Below are positions 32,939 through 41,755 of a stretch of 64,000 bases of DNA, piece after piece. How positions within the stretch are numbered: the first letter of the stretch is position 1; each line of letters begins with the position of its first letter. Source of the DNA: Streptomyces viridochromogenes (lineage in GTDB: Bacteria; Actinomycetota; Actinomycetes; Streptomycetales; Streptomycetaceae). Location of the stretch: NCBI RefSeq assembly GCF_001270495.1, contig NZ_LGUR01000216.1, forward strand, positions 1-64,000. Direction: 5' to 3'. Under the pieces are notes generated by a model, which was not told where the DNA came from, did not search any database, and was given only the letters and a program-made list of their open reading frames with translations. A program made the position numbers and the translations under genes.

Positions 32939-33604
32939 ATGATGACTTCCGTCGTTGCGTTCGTCGGTGCGGCTCTCCTGATCGCCGTGGTCCCAGGGCC
33001 AAGCACGGTCGTGATCCTGCGCCGAGCGGTGGTGAACGGCCGGAGGACCGGCATGGCCACGGTCATGGGTAACGAGTGCGGGGTACTGCTATGGGGCCTC
33101 GCCGCGGCCTTCGGTCTCTCCGCCCTGCTGCTGGCCTCGCAGGTCGCCTACGACGTCATCCGGATTGCCGGCGCCGCGGTGCTGGTGTGGATGGGAGCGC
33201 GTGCCTTGTGGCAGGCGAGGCGAGCTAGCCAGCCGGATCAGGCACCAGCGGAAATAGCCGCGGTGTCGCTTCGGCGGGCGTACTGGCAGGGCCTCGTCAC
33301 CAACTTCGCCAATCCGAAGGCCGGCGTGTTCGCCGTGTCCTTCCTGCCGCAGTTCGTGCCGCATGGAGCTCCTGTTCTTCCAACGCTGCTCGCCTTCTCG
33401 GTGACCTGGGCCGTGGTCGACTTGATCTGGTACCTACCGTTGGTCTGGCTGGCCGGACGTGTCGGAGGAGTGCTTCAACGGCAGTCCGTTCGGCGCCGGA
33501 TGGAACAGGTCTCCGGGGCGCTCTTGGGATTCATCTCGGCGCCGAAGCCGGCGCGTACGGTCACGGGTGCGAACGCGGGAAATGGAACTGGCCAGTTCCA
33601 TTGA
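32939..33604 (+). CDS. LysE/RhtB-family exporter, C-terminus probably frameshifted
   Basis: 221 residues. Typical LysE features: VAFVGAALLIAVVPGPSTVV at the start, then GNECGVLLWGLAAAFGLSAL, GAAVLVWMGARALWQARRAS and WQGLVTNFANPKAGVFAVSF. The family exports amino acids or related metabolites by five to six helices. After QVSGALLG the frame gives FISAPKPARTVTGANAGNGT, not a membrane helix end, whereas a neighbouring frame reads GIHLGAEA, resembling the normal ending, so a small indel near 33530 is likely. The start is one of two adjacent ATG codons (32939, 32942). Confidence 0.85.
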   Translation: MMTSVVAFVGAALLIAVVPGPSTVVILRRAVVNGRRTGMATVMGNECGVLLWGLAAAFGLSALLLASQVAYDVIRIAGAAVLVWMGARALWQARRASQPDQAPAEIAAVSLRRAYWQGLVTNFANPKAGVFAVSFLPQFVPHGAPVLPTLLAFSVTWAVVDLIWYLPLVWLAGRVGGVLQRQSVRRRMEQVSGALLGFISAPKPARTVTGANAGNGTGQFH

Positions 33605-33633
33605 CGTTCCCCTGACCGACATCTATCTTCTGC

Positions 33634-33666
33634 TCGAACTTGCGAACAACGTTCGATTTTTCGAAC
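33634..33666. promoter_or_regulatory. cluster of TTCGAA-type half-sites before the GH43 genes
   Basis: Four half-sites lie together: TCGAAC (33634), GCGAAC (33642), GTTCGA (33651) and TCGAAC (33661). They give two overlapping inverted repeats, CGAAC-AAC-GTTCG (33643-33655) and GTTCGA-TTTT-TCGAAC (33651-33666). This resembles CGAA-n-TTCG-type operators of sugar-catabolic repressors in streptomycetes. The gene starts 290 bp further on; the sequence between shows only a GC-rich open frame that I do not consider coding. Confidence 0.6.
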
Positions 33667-33955
33667 CATGGCCGTCAAAGGAGACAGCCCGTGTTGCGCA
33701 TCCGTCTCCGGCACACTTCTGAGTCGGCTCCTCCGCCGGCCGTCTCCGCCGCCTTCGTCACCCGGCCCGCCACCGCAGGCCCTCCGGTCGCTGCCAGGCT
33801 CACGCGGAAACCCAGGTTCGGCGGTCGCTGACCGTCATGACGCGGCGTCCCACGTCGCGCGGGAACCAGCCCTGCCCCGACGGTACGGAGGCCGGGCCTC
33901 ACCCTCGACCTCACCACCACCTGATCAGTGCAACTCCACAAAGACAGGAACCAAT

Positions 33956-35386
33956 ATGCCCGCGGTTCTCTCCAGGCTGGCGGCGATATTCGTCGCCGCC
34001 TGCGTGCTCTTCACCGCCCAGGTCGTGACCACACCTCAACGGGCCGCCGCCGCCGATCCGGGTTACCTGATGACGCACTTCATCGGGGAGGGGTCGACCG
34101 GTCAGCAGATGTACTTCTCGTACAGCGCGGACGGTCTGAACTGGACCGACCTCAACGGTGGGGGGATGACCCTGCGCTCCACCGTGGGCACGCGAGGGGT
34201 GCGTGACCCCGCTCTGGTCCGCTCGCCCGACGGCAGCAAGTACTGGATCATCGCGACCGACCTGTGCATCGGCTGCGGGCAGTCGTGGGGCGACTCCACG
34301 TCCAACGGCAGCCGCAACCTCGTGGTCTGGGAGTCGACGGACCTGGTCACCTGGTCCGCGCCGTGGCTGCTGAACGTCGCCGGCGCGATCCCCGACGGGC
34401 GCAACGCGTGGGCGCCGGAAGCGATCTGGGACCCCGCCACCAACGACTACGTCCTGTACTGGGCGACCAACGCGACCCTCAACGGCGTACTGAAGCACCG
34501 CATCTACTACGCCCGCACCAGCGACTTCCGCTCCATCACCACCCCGCAGATCTACATCGACCGCCCCGGCACCCAGGGCATCATCGACACCCAGATCGTC
34601 GAGGTCCCGTCCGGCGTGGGCAACTACCGCTACGTACGGGCTTCCGGTGACGGCCAGATCACGATCGAGGGCAGCAACTCGATCCTCGGCACCTGGACCA
34701 GCCTCGGCAACCTCTCCGGCATCGGCCTCACCGGCTCCCAGGTCGAGGGCCCGATGTGGATGAAGTTCCGTGACCGCAACGAGTGGACGCTCTACCTCGA
34801 CCAGTACGCGGCCGGAAAGGGATACATGCCGGTCACGACGACGAACCCGTCCGCCACCGGCACCTACAAGCTCCCGACGTCCGGAACCTACTCCCTGGGC
34901 GGCACCAAGAAGCGCCACGGCTCGATCCTGAACCTGACGGCCGCCGAGGACGCCCGCATCAAGGCGCGCTGGGCCAACGTCCCCGGCAAGCGGCTGCAGT
35001 CCTTCAACTTCCAGGACCGCTACGTCCGGCACGCCAACTTCGATGTGCGCATCGACCAGAACGTCACCAACGACGACGCCAAGTTCCGGACGCGACCCGG
35101 CCTGGCCGGCTCCGGCACCGTCTCCTTCGAGTCGGTCAACTTCCCCGGGTACTACCTGCGCAGCGACGGCTCCGACTTCCAACTCGTCTACAACGACGGC
35201 ACCACCCAGTTCGCCGAGGACGCCACCTTCCGGCAGGTCGCCGGACTCGCCGACTCGACCTGGTCGTCGTTCCAGTCGTACAACCACCCCGACCGGTACA
35301 TCCGCCACTACGCGTTCCAGCTGAAGCTCGAAACGATCACCACCGCGACGGGACGCAGCGACGCCACCTTCCGTCTGACGAGCTGA
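33956..35386 (+). CDS. secreted glycoside hydrolase family 43-like enzyme with AbfB domain
   Basis: 476 residues from ATG 33956. Signal peptide: LAAIFVAACVLFTAQVVTT with cleavage around AAA-D near residue 34. The catalytic domain is a five-bladed propeller: RGVRDPALVRSPDGSKYWII (general base Asp), NAWAPEAIWDPATNDYVLYW (acid Glu in WAPE) and TQGIIDTQIVEVPSG. The last 140 residues are an AbfB/CBM42 beta-trefoil: LQSFNFQDRYVRHANFDVRI, SVNFPGYYLRSDGSDFQLVY and SYNHPDRYIRHYAFQLKLET, which binds arabinofuranose side chains. Expected role: cutting arabinan or arabinoxylan outside the cell. The next gene, 184 bp downstream, has related domains. Confidence 0.9.
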   Translation: MPAVLSRLAAIFVAACVLFTAQVVTTPQRAAAADPGYLMTHFIGEGSTGQQMYFSYSADGLNWTDLNGGGMTLRSTVGTRGVRDPALVRSPDGSKYWIIATDLCIGCGQSWGDSTSNGSRNLVVWESTDLVTWSAPWLLNVAGAIPDGRNAWAPEAIWDPATNDYVLYWATNATLNGVLKHRIYYARTSDFRSITTPQIYIDRPGTQGIIDTQIVEVPSGVGNYRYVRASGDGQITIEGSNSILGTWTSLGNLSGIGLTGSQVEGPMWMKFRDRNEWTLYLDQYAAGKGYMPVTTTNPSATGTYKLPTSGTYSLGGTKKRHGSILNLTAAEDARIKARWANVPGKRLQSFNFQDRYVRHANFDVRIDQNVTNDDAKFRTRPGLAGSGTVSFESVNFPGYYLRSDGSDFQLVYNDGTTQFAEDATFRQVAGLADSTWSSFQSYNHPDRYIRHYAFQLKLETITTATGRSDATFRLTS

Positions 35387-35570
35387 CCCGACCGGGATGC
35401 CGGCGCCCTCGGGCGACGCCCCCCGCTGCCGCCCGCCCGTGATCGGGAAAGGCGCCGGCATCCCACCCGCGAGCGCAACGCGACACCAGATGTATCCCGG
35501 CGGGACGCGGCGCCTCGGCCGAGGCGCCGCGTCCCGCTCCTCAGGCATGTCTTCTTCAGGGATGTGAACC

Positions 35571-37910
35571 ATGCACAGCGTGAGACCTCAGGGCCTCCGG
35601 AGATTCCGGCCGGGCGTTCCGGCCCGGGCGGGGGCCACCGTGGCCGTCGCCTCACTCCTCATGGGCCTTGCCGGCCCGGCGGCCCCCGCCCAGGCGGCGG
35701 AGATCACCGACGGCCTGGCTCTCTGGTACAAACTCGACGCCACCTCTGGCACCGTGGCGGTGGACTCCTCGGGCAACGGCAGGAACGGTACCGTCAACGG
35801 CACCGCGGGCTGGTCGGGCAACGGACAGGGGCTGACGTTCAACGGATCGGACACCTACGTCAAGGTGCCGGACAACATCATGAGCGGCATGAACTCGATC
35901 ACCGTCTCGATGGACGTGCAGATCGACGCCACCCAGGCCACGCCGTACTTCCTCTACGGCTTCGGCAACACCGCGAGCAGCGGCGCCGGCAACGGGTACC
36001 TGTTCACCACCGGCAATTCGTTCAGGACCGCGATCGCCTCCGGGAACTCGTCCACCGAACAGAACACCCGGACCTCCGCCGCGCTGCAGCGCTCGGTCTG
36101 GAAGCACGTCACCTATACCCAGACCGGCACCACGGGCGTCCTCTACGAGGACGGCGTGGAGAAGGCCCGCAACACGTCGGTCACCCTCACCCCCGGTTCC
36201 ATCGGGTCCGGCATCACCACGGCCAACCACATAGGCAAGTCGGTGTACGCCAGTGACAAGCTCTTCAAGGGCAAGATCCGTGACTTCCGCGTCTACGACC
36301 GCGCGCTGTCCCCCGGCGAGGTTCTCGATGTCAGCGGGAACACCACCGGCATCGGCGCGGCCACCCACCCCGACCTGAAGATCGACGCCATCGTCGACGA
36401 CGCGACCAGCAAAATCACCCTCCCACTGACCGAGGGCACCGACCTCACCACGCTCGCCCCGCGGTTCACCATCGCCCAGGGCGCGACCATCAGCCCGGCC
36501 TCCGGCACCCCGCGCGACTTCACCAGCCCCGTGACGTACGAGGTCACCGGCTCAGGCGGCGAGAAGCGTACCTGGACGGTCTCGGCGCTGGTCATGAGGA
36601 GTCCGGTCCTGCCGGGACTCACCGCCGATCCGAACATCGTCCGGTTCGGCGACACCTTCTACCTGTACCCGACCACCGACGGCTTCGCGGGATGGAGCGG
36701 CACGAAGTTCAAGGCGTACTCCTCCAAGGACCTGGTCCACTGGACGGACCACGGCGTCATCCTGGACCTCGGACCCGACGTCAGCTGGGCCGACGCCCGG
36801 GCCTGGGCCCCGACGGCGACCGAGAAGAACGGCAAGTACTACTTCTACTACTCCGCCGACACGAACATCGGCGTCGCGGTCTCCGACTCGCCCACCGGCC
36901 CCTTCACCGACCCTCTGGGCAAGCCGCTGATCGCCCGCGGCGCCTTCAGCGGCCAGATGATCGACCCGGCGGTCTTCACCGACGATGACGGGAAAAGGTA
37001 CCTCTACTGGGGCAACGGCCGGGCGTACGTCGTCCCGCTCAACGACGACATGGTCTCCTTCGACGCCTCCAAGGTCACCGACATCACCCCCAGCGGCTAC
37101 AACGAGGGCACCTTCGTCATCAAGCGCAAGGGCACCTACTACTTCATGTGGTCGGAGAACGACACCCGGGACGAGAACTACCGCGTCGCCTACGCCACCG
37201 GCTCCTCACCCACCGGGCCCTGGACCAAGCGAGGTGTGATCCTCGAAAAGGACCTCACGCTCGGCATCAAGGGCCCGGGCCACCACTCCGTCGTCCAAGT
37301 GCCGGGCACCGACGACTGGTACATCGCCTACCACCGCTTCGCCATCCCCGGCGGTGACGGCACCCACCGCGAAACCACCATCGACAAGCTGGAGTTCGAT
37401 TCGGGTGACCTGATCAAGAAGGTCGCGCCCACCTTGAGCAGCATCGACCCGGTCTCCGTCGGCACCGTCCTGCCGATGCATACCAACCGCTCGCTCCAGT
37501 CGGTCAACTTCCCCGGCCGCTACGCCGCCGTCCGCTCCGACAGCCTCGCCTACCTCGACCCGGTCACCTCCTCCAGCACCCCGACGGTCAAGCAGAGCGC
37601 CACCTTCACCATCGTCCCCGGCCTGGCCGACCCCACCTGCTACTCGTTCCGCGACTCGTCCGGCCGCTACCTGCGCCACATGGACTTCCGGGTCCGCGCC
37701 GACGCGAGCAACGGCACGGCCGTCTTCACCAAGGACGCCACCTTCTGCGCCCGGCCGGGCTCGGTCACCGGCTCGGTCAGCCTGGAGTCGTACAACTACC
37801 CCGGCCGCTACCTCCGCCACTACAACTACGAGCTGCGCATCGACACCTTCCAGGACACCGCCACGTTCCGCGCCGACAGTTCCTTCAAGGCGGTCAACCC
37901 CTGGGCCTGA
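35571..37910 (+). CDS. secreted LamG-GH43-AbfB arabinan/arabinoxylan-degrading enzyme
   Basis: 779 residues. Order: signal peptide (VAVASLLMGLAGPAAPAQAA), a LamG-type jelly roll (LALWYKLDATSGTVAVDSSG to FRVYDRALSPGEVLDVSG, residues about 47-250), a short beta domain with DLKIDAIVDDATSKITLPL, a GH43 propeller from LTADPNIVRFGDTFYLYPTT with RAWAPTATEKNGKYYFYYSA and GYNEGTFVIKRKGTYYFMWS, and an AbfB trefoil (LQSVNFPGRYAAVRSDSLAY, SYNYPGRYLRHYNYELRIDT). The layered binding domains suggest attachment to polymer while exo- or debranching cleavage proceeds. A terminator follows at 37933. Confidence 0.9.
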   Translation: MHSVRPQGLRRFRPGVPARAGATVAVASLLMGLAGPAAPAQAAEITDGLALWYKLDATSGTVAVDSSGNGRNGTVNGTAGWSGNGQGLTFNGSDTYVKVPDNIMSGMNSITVSMDVQIDATQATPYFLYGFGNTASSGAGNGYLFTTGNSFRTAIASGNSSTEQNTRTSAALQRSVWKHVTYTQTGTTGVLYEDGVEKARNTSVTLTPGSIGSGITTANHIGKSVYASDKLFKGKIRDFRVYDRALSPGEVLDVSGNTTGIGAATHPDLKIDAIVDDATSKITLPLTEGTDLTTLAPRFTIAQGATISPASGTPRDFTSPVTYEVTGSGGEKRTWTVSALVMRSPVLPGLTADPNIVRFGDTFYLYPTTDGFAGWSGTKFKAYSSKDLVHWTDHGVILDLGPDVSWADARAWAPTATEKNGKYYFYYSADTNIGVAVSDSPTGPFTDPLGKPLIARGAFSGQMIDPAVFTDDDGKRYLYWGNGRAYVVPLNDDMVSFDASKVTDITPSGYNEGTFVIKRKGTYYFMWSENDTRDENYRVAYATGSSPTGPWTKRGVILEKDLTLGIKGPGHHSVVQVPGTDDWYIAYHRFAIPGGDGTHRETTIDKLEFDSGDLIKKVAPTLSSIDPVSVGTVLPMHTNRSLQSVNFPGRYAAVRSDSLAYLDPVTSSSTPTVKQSATFTIVPGLADPTCYSFRDSSGRYLRHMDFRVRADASNGTAVFTKDATFCARPGSVTGSVSLESYNYPGRYLRHYNYELRIDTFQDTATFRADSSFKAVNPWA

Positions 37911-37932
37911 CCGGCCCTCCGACTCGACAAAA

Positions 37933-37960
37933 GGGCGGCGCCCCGGCTGGGGTGCCGCCC
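37933..37960 (+). terminator. stem-loop terminator after the GH43 genes
   Basis: GGGCGGCGCCCC, GGCT and GGGGTGCCGCCC form a 12-base hairpin with one mismatch, 23 bp after the GH43 stop codon. Confidence 0.8.
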
Positions 37961-37984
37961 CGTCGTTCTGCCCGGTCGGGCAGG

Positions 37985-38015
37985 TGGAGGCCGCGACGGG
38001 ATTCGAACCCGTGTA
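37985..38015 (-). repeat. tRNA 3'-end fragment (T-arm, acceptor and CCA), possible attachment site
   Basis: On the minus strand the sequence ACGGG-TTCGAAT-CCCGT is a perfect T-arm, followed by CGCGGCC, T and CCA. A full tRNA would need GGCCGCG about 70 bases upstream (near 38060), and it is not there, so only a 3' end is present. I cannot name the parent tRNA. As with the tRNA-Gly copies it may mark an island end: normal chromosome to the left, foreign relics to the right. 38016-38207 holds no gene. Confidence 0.6.
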
Positions 38016-38207
38016 ACTCGCTTCGCAGGTCTGTCGGTGCTGGTCAGGGCGTGATCCAGATGCGGTCACCCCTCCCCGCCCCGAGTTGTTCGGCCTCCCT
38101 CGTGTGCTCTTGCAATGGCGCCCTTCCCCCGCGGAGGGGCGCTGGCTCACCGGCCGCGCAGCCCTGGCGGCGTGGCCCACCGGTGGGACCTGCGACCCCG
38201 CCCATGG

Positions 38208-38470
38208 TCACGCTCCGGGGTGCAGCCCGAGCCAGCCCGTCGTGGGGTCGCCCTTGACCTCGCCGAAGTACAGGGCGAACGTCTGCTTCCAGCGCTCCAC
38301 TTCGGCACGGTCGGCCATGAAGCGGGGGAAGCCGTCGAGGTGGGCGTTCGGGTACTCCCAGATCGGCTTCAGCCCGCCCGCGGGAGTGACGTCGGTCCGT
38401 ACCGACCAGCCGAAGCGGGCTGCTTGCTGCCGTTCGGCGAACAGTATCCAGTTGATGTAGAGCTTGGCCG
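38208..38470 (-). pseudogene. ABC transporter substrate-binding protein, C-terminal fragment
   Basis: The minus strand reads TAAKLYINWILFAERQQAAR, FGWSVRTDVTPAGGLKPIWE, YPNAHLDGFPRFMADRAEVE and RWKQTFALYFGEVKGDPTTG, ending at TGA 38208-38210. It is the end of an extracellular solute-binding protein of the iron/polyamine type (AAKLYINW and the terminal helix are typical). A stop lies immediately upstream in frame, so it is a 85-codon relic without lipoprotein start. The following 38475-38786 has no recognisable gene. Confidence 0.65.
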
Positions 38471-38786
38471 CGGTCGTGCTGGATCACCGTCTCGGTGACC
38501 TGGGGCTGACGGGACAGCGTGGACGCCTGCCGGATTGGAGACGGGATCGCGAAGCTGGACCGGTGCAACTGACCGAGCGGGGTGTAAGGCGCCTCGGCTC
38601 AGACCTTCTCCGGACTCACGCGTGGATGCTCGGCAGTGAGCAGCCTGATGTCTTCCACGTCGGAAGTCAGGATCGTCAGCCGGCCGGGATGCCGCAGGGC
38701 GGTCGCGTCACAGCATGGCGTGAGCGCCTGCTTCAGCTGCGGAAATTCGATGGACCGGCCTGGATGGACCATGCAACGGTCCTGGC

Positions 38787-39611
38787 ATGCCGAGCGAGAT
38801 CGAGTTGCCAGATTCCTTCGGGTCCTTTACGTCGTTTGAGTCCTTCGACGGGACCGCCATCAGCTGCCGACAGCTCGGCTCTGGGCCACCGGTCGTCATG
38901 GTCCACGGCTCCGGCGGTGGGCTGCACTCCTGGCAGCCAGTGGCCGAACGACTCGCCGACCGGTTCGAGCTCTGGCTGCCTGCCCGTCGCGGGTACGCCC
39001 CGAGCGGGCCGGGCCGATCGCCGAAGCGCTTTGCCGACGAGGTGGAGGATCTTGGGGCGCTCATCGCCGAAATCGGCCGTCCCGTGCACCTGGTCGGCAT
39101 GTCCTATGGCGCCACCGTCGCCCTGCACGCCGCGGCAGCCGGACTGCCGGTTCGCTCGCTGGTGCTGTGGGAGCCGCCGCTGTATGCAGCGGGCGAAGAA
39201 CTAGCGCCCGTGCTGGGCGAATTCGAGGAGCTGATCGCAGACGGTGACCGGCGGCGGGCCGATCGGCTGCTGGCTGAGAAGGTGGCCCGCGTCCCGGCCG
39301 CGCTGCTGGAATCGATGGATGCGGGCGAGCCCGCCGCCGACGAACCCGCCGACGCGACCGGGTGGTGCCGTGACCTCGAGTCGATGGCCGCCGACTCGGT
39401 GGATGTGGAGCGCTGGTCCGCTGTCACCGTCCCTACGCTGCTGATGCGGGGCGCCGACACCTGGCAGCCGATGCCTGCAACTCTCGACCGGCTTGCGACC
39501 GCACTCCCCCACGTCACATTCACGACGTTCCCCGACCAGATGCACTTCGCGCCGTCGGTTGTCCCCGAAGCCGTGGCGGGAGAGATCGCTCGCTTCTTGC
39601 CGCGTTCCTGA
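38787..39611 (+). CDS. alpha/beta-fold hydrolase
   Basis: 274 residues from ATG 38787. Motifs: VVMVHGSGGGLHSWQPVAER (oxyanion hole), VHLVGMSYGATVALHAAAAG (nucleophile Ser about residue 108), LLMRGADTWQPMPAT (Asp) and FPDQMHFAPSVVPEAV (catalytic His). There is no export signal. It resembles the broad group of short hydrolases that includes esterases and C-C hydrolases; the substrate is unknown. It stands between the solute-binding-protein relic and the IS5/IS701 remnants. Confidence 0.9.
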   Translation: MPSEIELPDSFGSFTSFESFDGTAISCRQLGSGPPVVMVHGSGGGLHSWQPVAERLADRFELWLPARRGYAPSGPGRSPKRFADEVEDLGALIAEIGRPVHLVGMSYGATVALHAAAAGLPVRSLVLWEPPLYAAGEELAPVLGEFEELIADGDRRRADRLLAEKVARVPAALLESMDAGEPAADEPADATGWCRDLESMAADSVDVERWSAVTVPTLLMRGADTWQPMPATLDRLATALPHVTFTTFPDQMHFAPSVVPEAVAGEIARFLPRS

Positions 39612-39646
39612 AGCCGTCCAAGAGATGTCGGGCCCGAGCTGTCGCC

Positions 39647-40138
39647 TCACGGCCTGAGCCACAGACGGATAGAGGCGACGGTGACAGTGCCGTGGAAGAC
39701 ATAGGCGCGTTTGTCGAACCTCGTAGCTACCGACCGAAGGGTCTTGAGAGCATTGATCGTCCGCTCGACTTCGTTCCTCCTCTTGTAGATCGCCTTGTCG
39801 AAACCGGTGGCGCGACCTCCCTTGCTGCCGCGACGTTGCCGGTTGACCCGCTGGTTCTTCGGCTCAGGGATGGTGCGCTTGATCTGCCGCCGGCGCAGGT
39901 AGCGACGGTTGGCGCGGGACGAGTACGCCTTATCGCCACCGGGATGTTCAGGCCGGGTGCGAGGATGTCCGCCGCCGAGCCGGCCGATTCGGATGCGCTC
40001 CATGACGGGGATGAGCTGCGGGGCGTCGCCCCACCGGCCAGGAGTGATCAGCAGGGCCAGAGGGCGGGGTCCGCCCTCTCCCACGAGGTGGATCTTGCTG
40101 GTGAAGCCGCCCCGGGAGCGTCCGAGTCCCTCTTCGAG
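39647..40138 (-). mobile_element. IS5-family transposase remnant
   Basis: The minus-strand frame GLGRSRGGFTSKIHLVGEGG, PLALLITPGRWGDAPQL, GGDKAYSSRANRRYLRRRQI and FDKAIYKRRNEVERTINALK is the second half of an IS5-type DDE transposase: DKAYSS supplies the second Asp and RRNEVERTINALK the last Glu. The first Asp and the N-terminal half are missing. It is a different element from the remnant at 5150, though of the same family. Its right end is joined directly to an IS701-type fragment. Confidence 0.8.
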
Positions 40139-40255
40139 GACTGGCCCTTTTTGAGGAAGCCGGTCTCGTCCACGGTCAAGACACCGTCCTCGGCACCGAG
40201 GCGTTCGGCGGCGTAGGCGCGCACCTCGTCGCGGACCTCATCGGCGTCCTGTAGA
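40139..40255 (-). mobile_element. IS701-family transposase fragment
   Basis: In another minus-strand frame the sequence DADEVRDEVRAYAAERLGAE and DGVLTVDETGFLKKGQSS is the region around the first catalytic Asp (VDETGFLKKG) of IS701-type transposases. Only about 39 codons remain, fused to the IS5 remnant, so one element probably inserted into the other before both decayed. Confidence 0.65.
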
Positions 40256-40288
40256 GACGCTCGGGTGTGCGAGACCGGTCAACCGTCG

Positions 40289-41275
40289 TCAGCCGAGGGC
40301 GTCGAGCAACTCGCGCTCGCGCTGCGCGCTGAGGCCTGCGCGCCTTTCCCGGTCCAGCCCCTGCTCGCGTTCCCAGCGCAGCGTGTCGGCCAGCATCTCC
40401 GCCGGGGGCCGGTGACGCAGCCCCGCGGCGCACGCCGCGGACCCGTCCCGGGCCGACCACCCTTCCCAGCCCGGCTCAACCAGCCACATCGCCAGCGATT
40501 CGGACCCCATGTACTGGGCCACGCCGTTGGCGAGCAGCCACGCCGATTCGGCGGTGACCACAGGACCGGTGTGCCCGCCGGCGGCGCGGGACAACTCGAT
40601 CCACTCTTCGAACGGAACGACCGGGCCGACAGCGTTGTACGTGCCGGTGGTTCCCGTCTCCGCGGAGTCGAGGAGCCAGGAGGTGAGGTCCCTCGCGTCG
40701 ACCACCTGGGTGGGCATGGCCGGTGTGTCGGGGACCAGCATCGGCCCACGCGGATCGCGGGCGGCGCGGGCGACCCAGTAGCCGGAGCGGCCGCTGTGAT
40801 CGCCCGGGCCGCCGATGAGCCCGGCTCGTGCGATGAGGAGGCGGTCGCCCACAGCGGCCGTCGACGCCTGCTCGCAGGCGACCTTCGCCTCGCCGTACAA
40901 CTCGCGGCCGACCTCGCTCCGGTCGGTCGGGGCGAGCAGGGCCGCGGACTCGTCCGCCCCCAGCGTGGCGTGGGAGGCGTAGGCGTTACCGGACGAGACA
41001 TACACCCAGTGCCCGGCCTTGCCGCCCAGCACGTCGAGCGCTCCACGAACGAAGCCCGGCTGCCATGACACCTCGACGACGGCGTCCCATACCCGGTCGA
41101 GCAGGGGCTCGTACGCCGACGGGCCGCGCCGGTCGGCGGCGACCAGTGTCGCTCCGTCCGCGACTTCTCCGCTCTCGCCACGCGCGAGGCAGGTCACCCG
41201 ATGGCCGCGTTCGATCGCCTGCCGCGACAACTCCCGAGCCACCCATGCCGTTCCGCCCGGAACCAGGATCTCCAT
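40289..41275 (-). CDS. NAD-dependent epimerase/dehydratase family protein
   Basis: 328 residues from ATG 41273-41275; an upstream TTG is in frame but less likely. It is an extended/atypical SDR: the cofactor loop is [18 protein letters not shown], with GGT replacing the usual GxxGxxG form as in isoflavone-reductase-like members. [12 protein letters not shown] carries the catalytic Ser region and [13 protein letters not shown] the Tyr and Lys (YGEAK). [20 protein letters not shown] and the C-terminal [17 protein letters not shown] complete it. It would reduce or epimerise a small sugar or metabolite. Neighbours are relics, so no pathway can be assigned. Confidence 0.88.
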   Translation of the reverse strand: MEILVPGGTAWVARELSRQAIERGHRVTCLARGESGEVADGATLVAADRRGPSAYEPLLDRVWDAVVEVSWQPGFVRGALDVLGGKAGHWVYVSSGNAYASHATLGADESAALLAPTDRSEVGRELYGEAKVACEQASTAAVGDRLLIARAGLIGGPGDHSGRSGYWVARAARDPRGPMLVPDTPAMPTQVVDARDLTSWLLDSAETGTTGTYNAVGPVVPFEEWIELSRAAGGHTGPVVTAESAWLLANGVAQYMGSESLAMWLVEPGWEGWSARDGSAACAAGLRHRPPAEMLADTLRWEREQGLDRERRAGLSAQRERELLDALG

Positions 41276-41476
41276 ATCGACACACAAGCACCGGGATCAC
41301 CGGCAGGCCAGGCAGATTCGCTGACAGCAGATGGTCAGCCGTCAGATCGATCTCAACCCTCGGGCAATCACGTCGACCCGCCGAGGCGTCCAAACGCCCG
41401 ATCACGAAGTTGCACTGCAGCCCGGCGCAACCACGCCTGTGCGGAGACGGGTTCGTGCGGGTGCGGTTGCCTGTCG

Positions 41477-41746
41477 TCAGGAGGTGTCCAGCTGCCAGAT
41501 GATGCTCCGAAGATCTGAGCCGCGGACCAGCTGGATCCTCCAGGGTTCGATACGGATTACGTGGTACTCGGGGTCTTCGGGTCCGCCCCGCCAGTACTGG
41601 ACCGGGTCGTAACCCACTCCTGGCGGGCTGCCCTTGATGTTGTGGTGGAGCTCGTCGACAACGCGATCATCGAATCCCCTGGACGACCTCCGGATCGCCG
41701 AGCAGTTGCCCAGCTCGGCATCCGCGACGGCGACAAGCGCCCCCAC
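41477..41746 (-). pseudogene. pyridoxamine-5'-phosphate-oxidase-like protein, truncated
   Basis: 89 codons reading SRGFDDRVVDELHHNIKGSP, PGVGYDPVQYWRGGPEDPEY and HVIRIEPWRIQLVRGSDLRS. This is the C-terminal half of a split-barrel flavin- or F420-binding (PPOX-like) protein. The FMN-binding first half is missing, and the frame begins 10 bp from the stop of the iron-transport ATPase gene, so a deletion seems to have joined the two. Function is unlikely. Confidence 0.6.
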
Positions 41747-41755
41747 CGTCCGCGG

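Noticed and set aside
33668..33955. Longer N-terminus for the first GH43 protein
   Set aside because: The extra codons are Pro/Ser/Arg-rich and would bury the signal peptide inside the protein.
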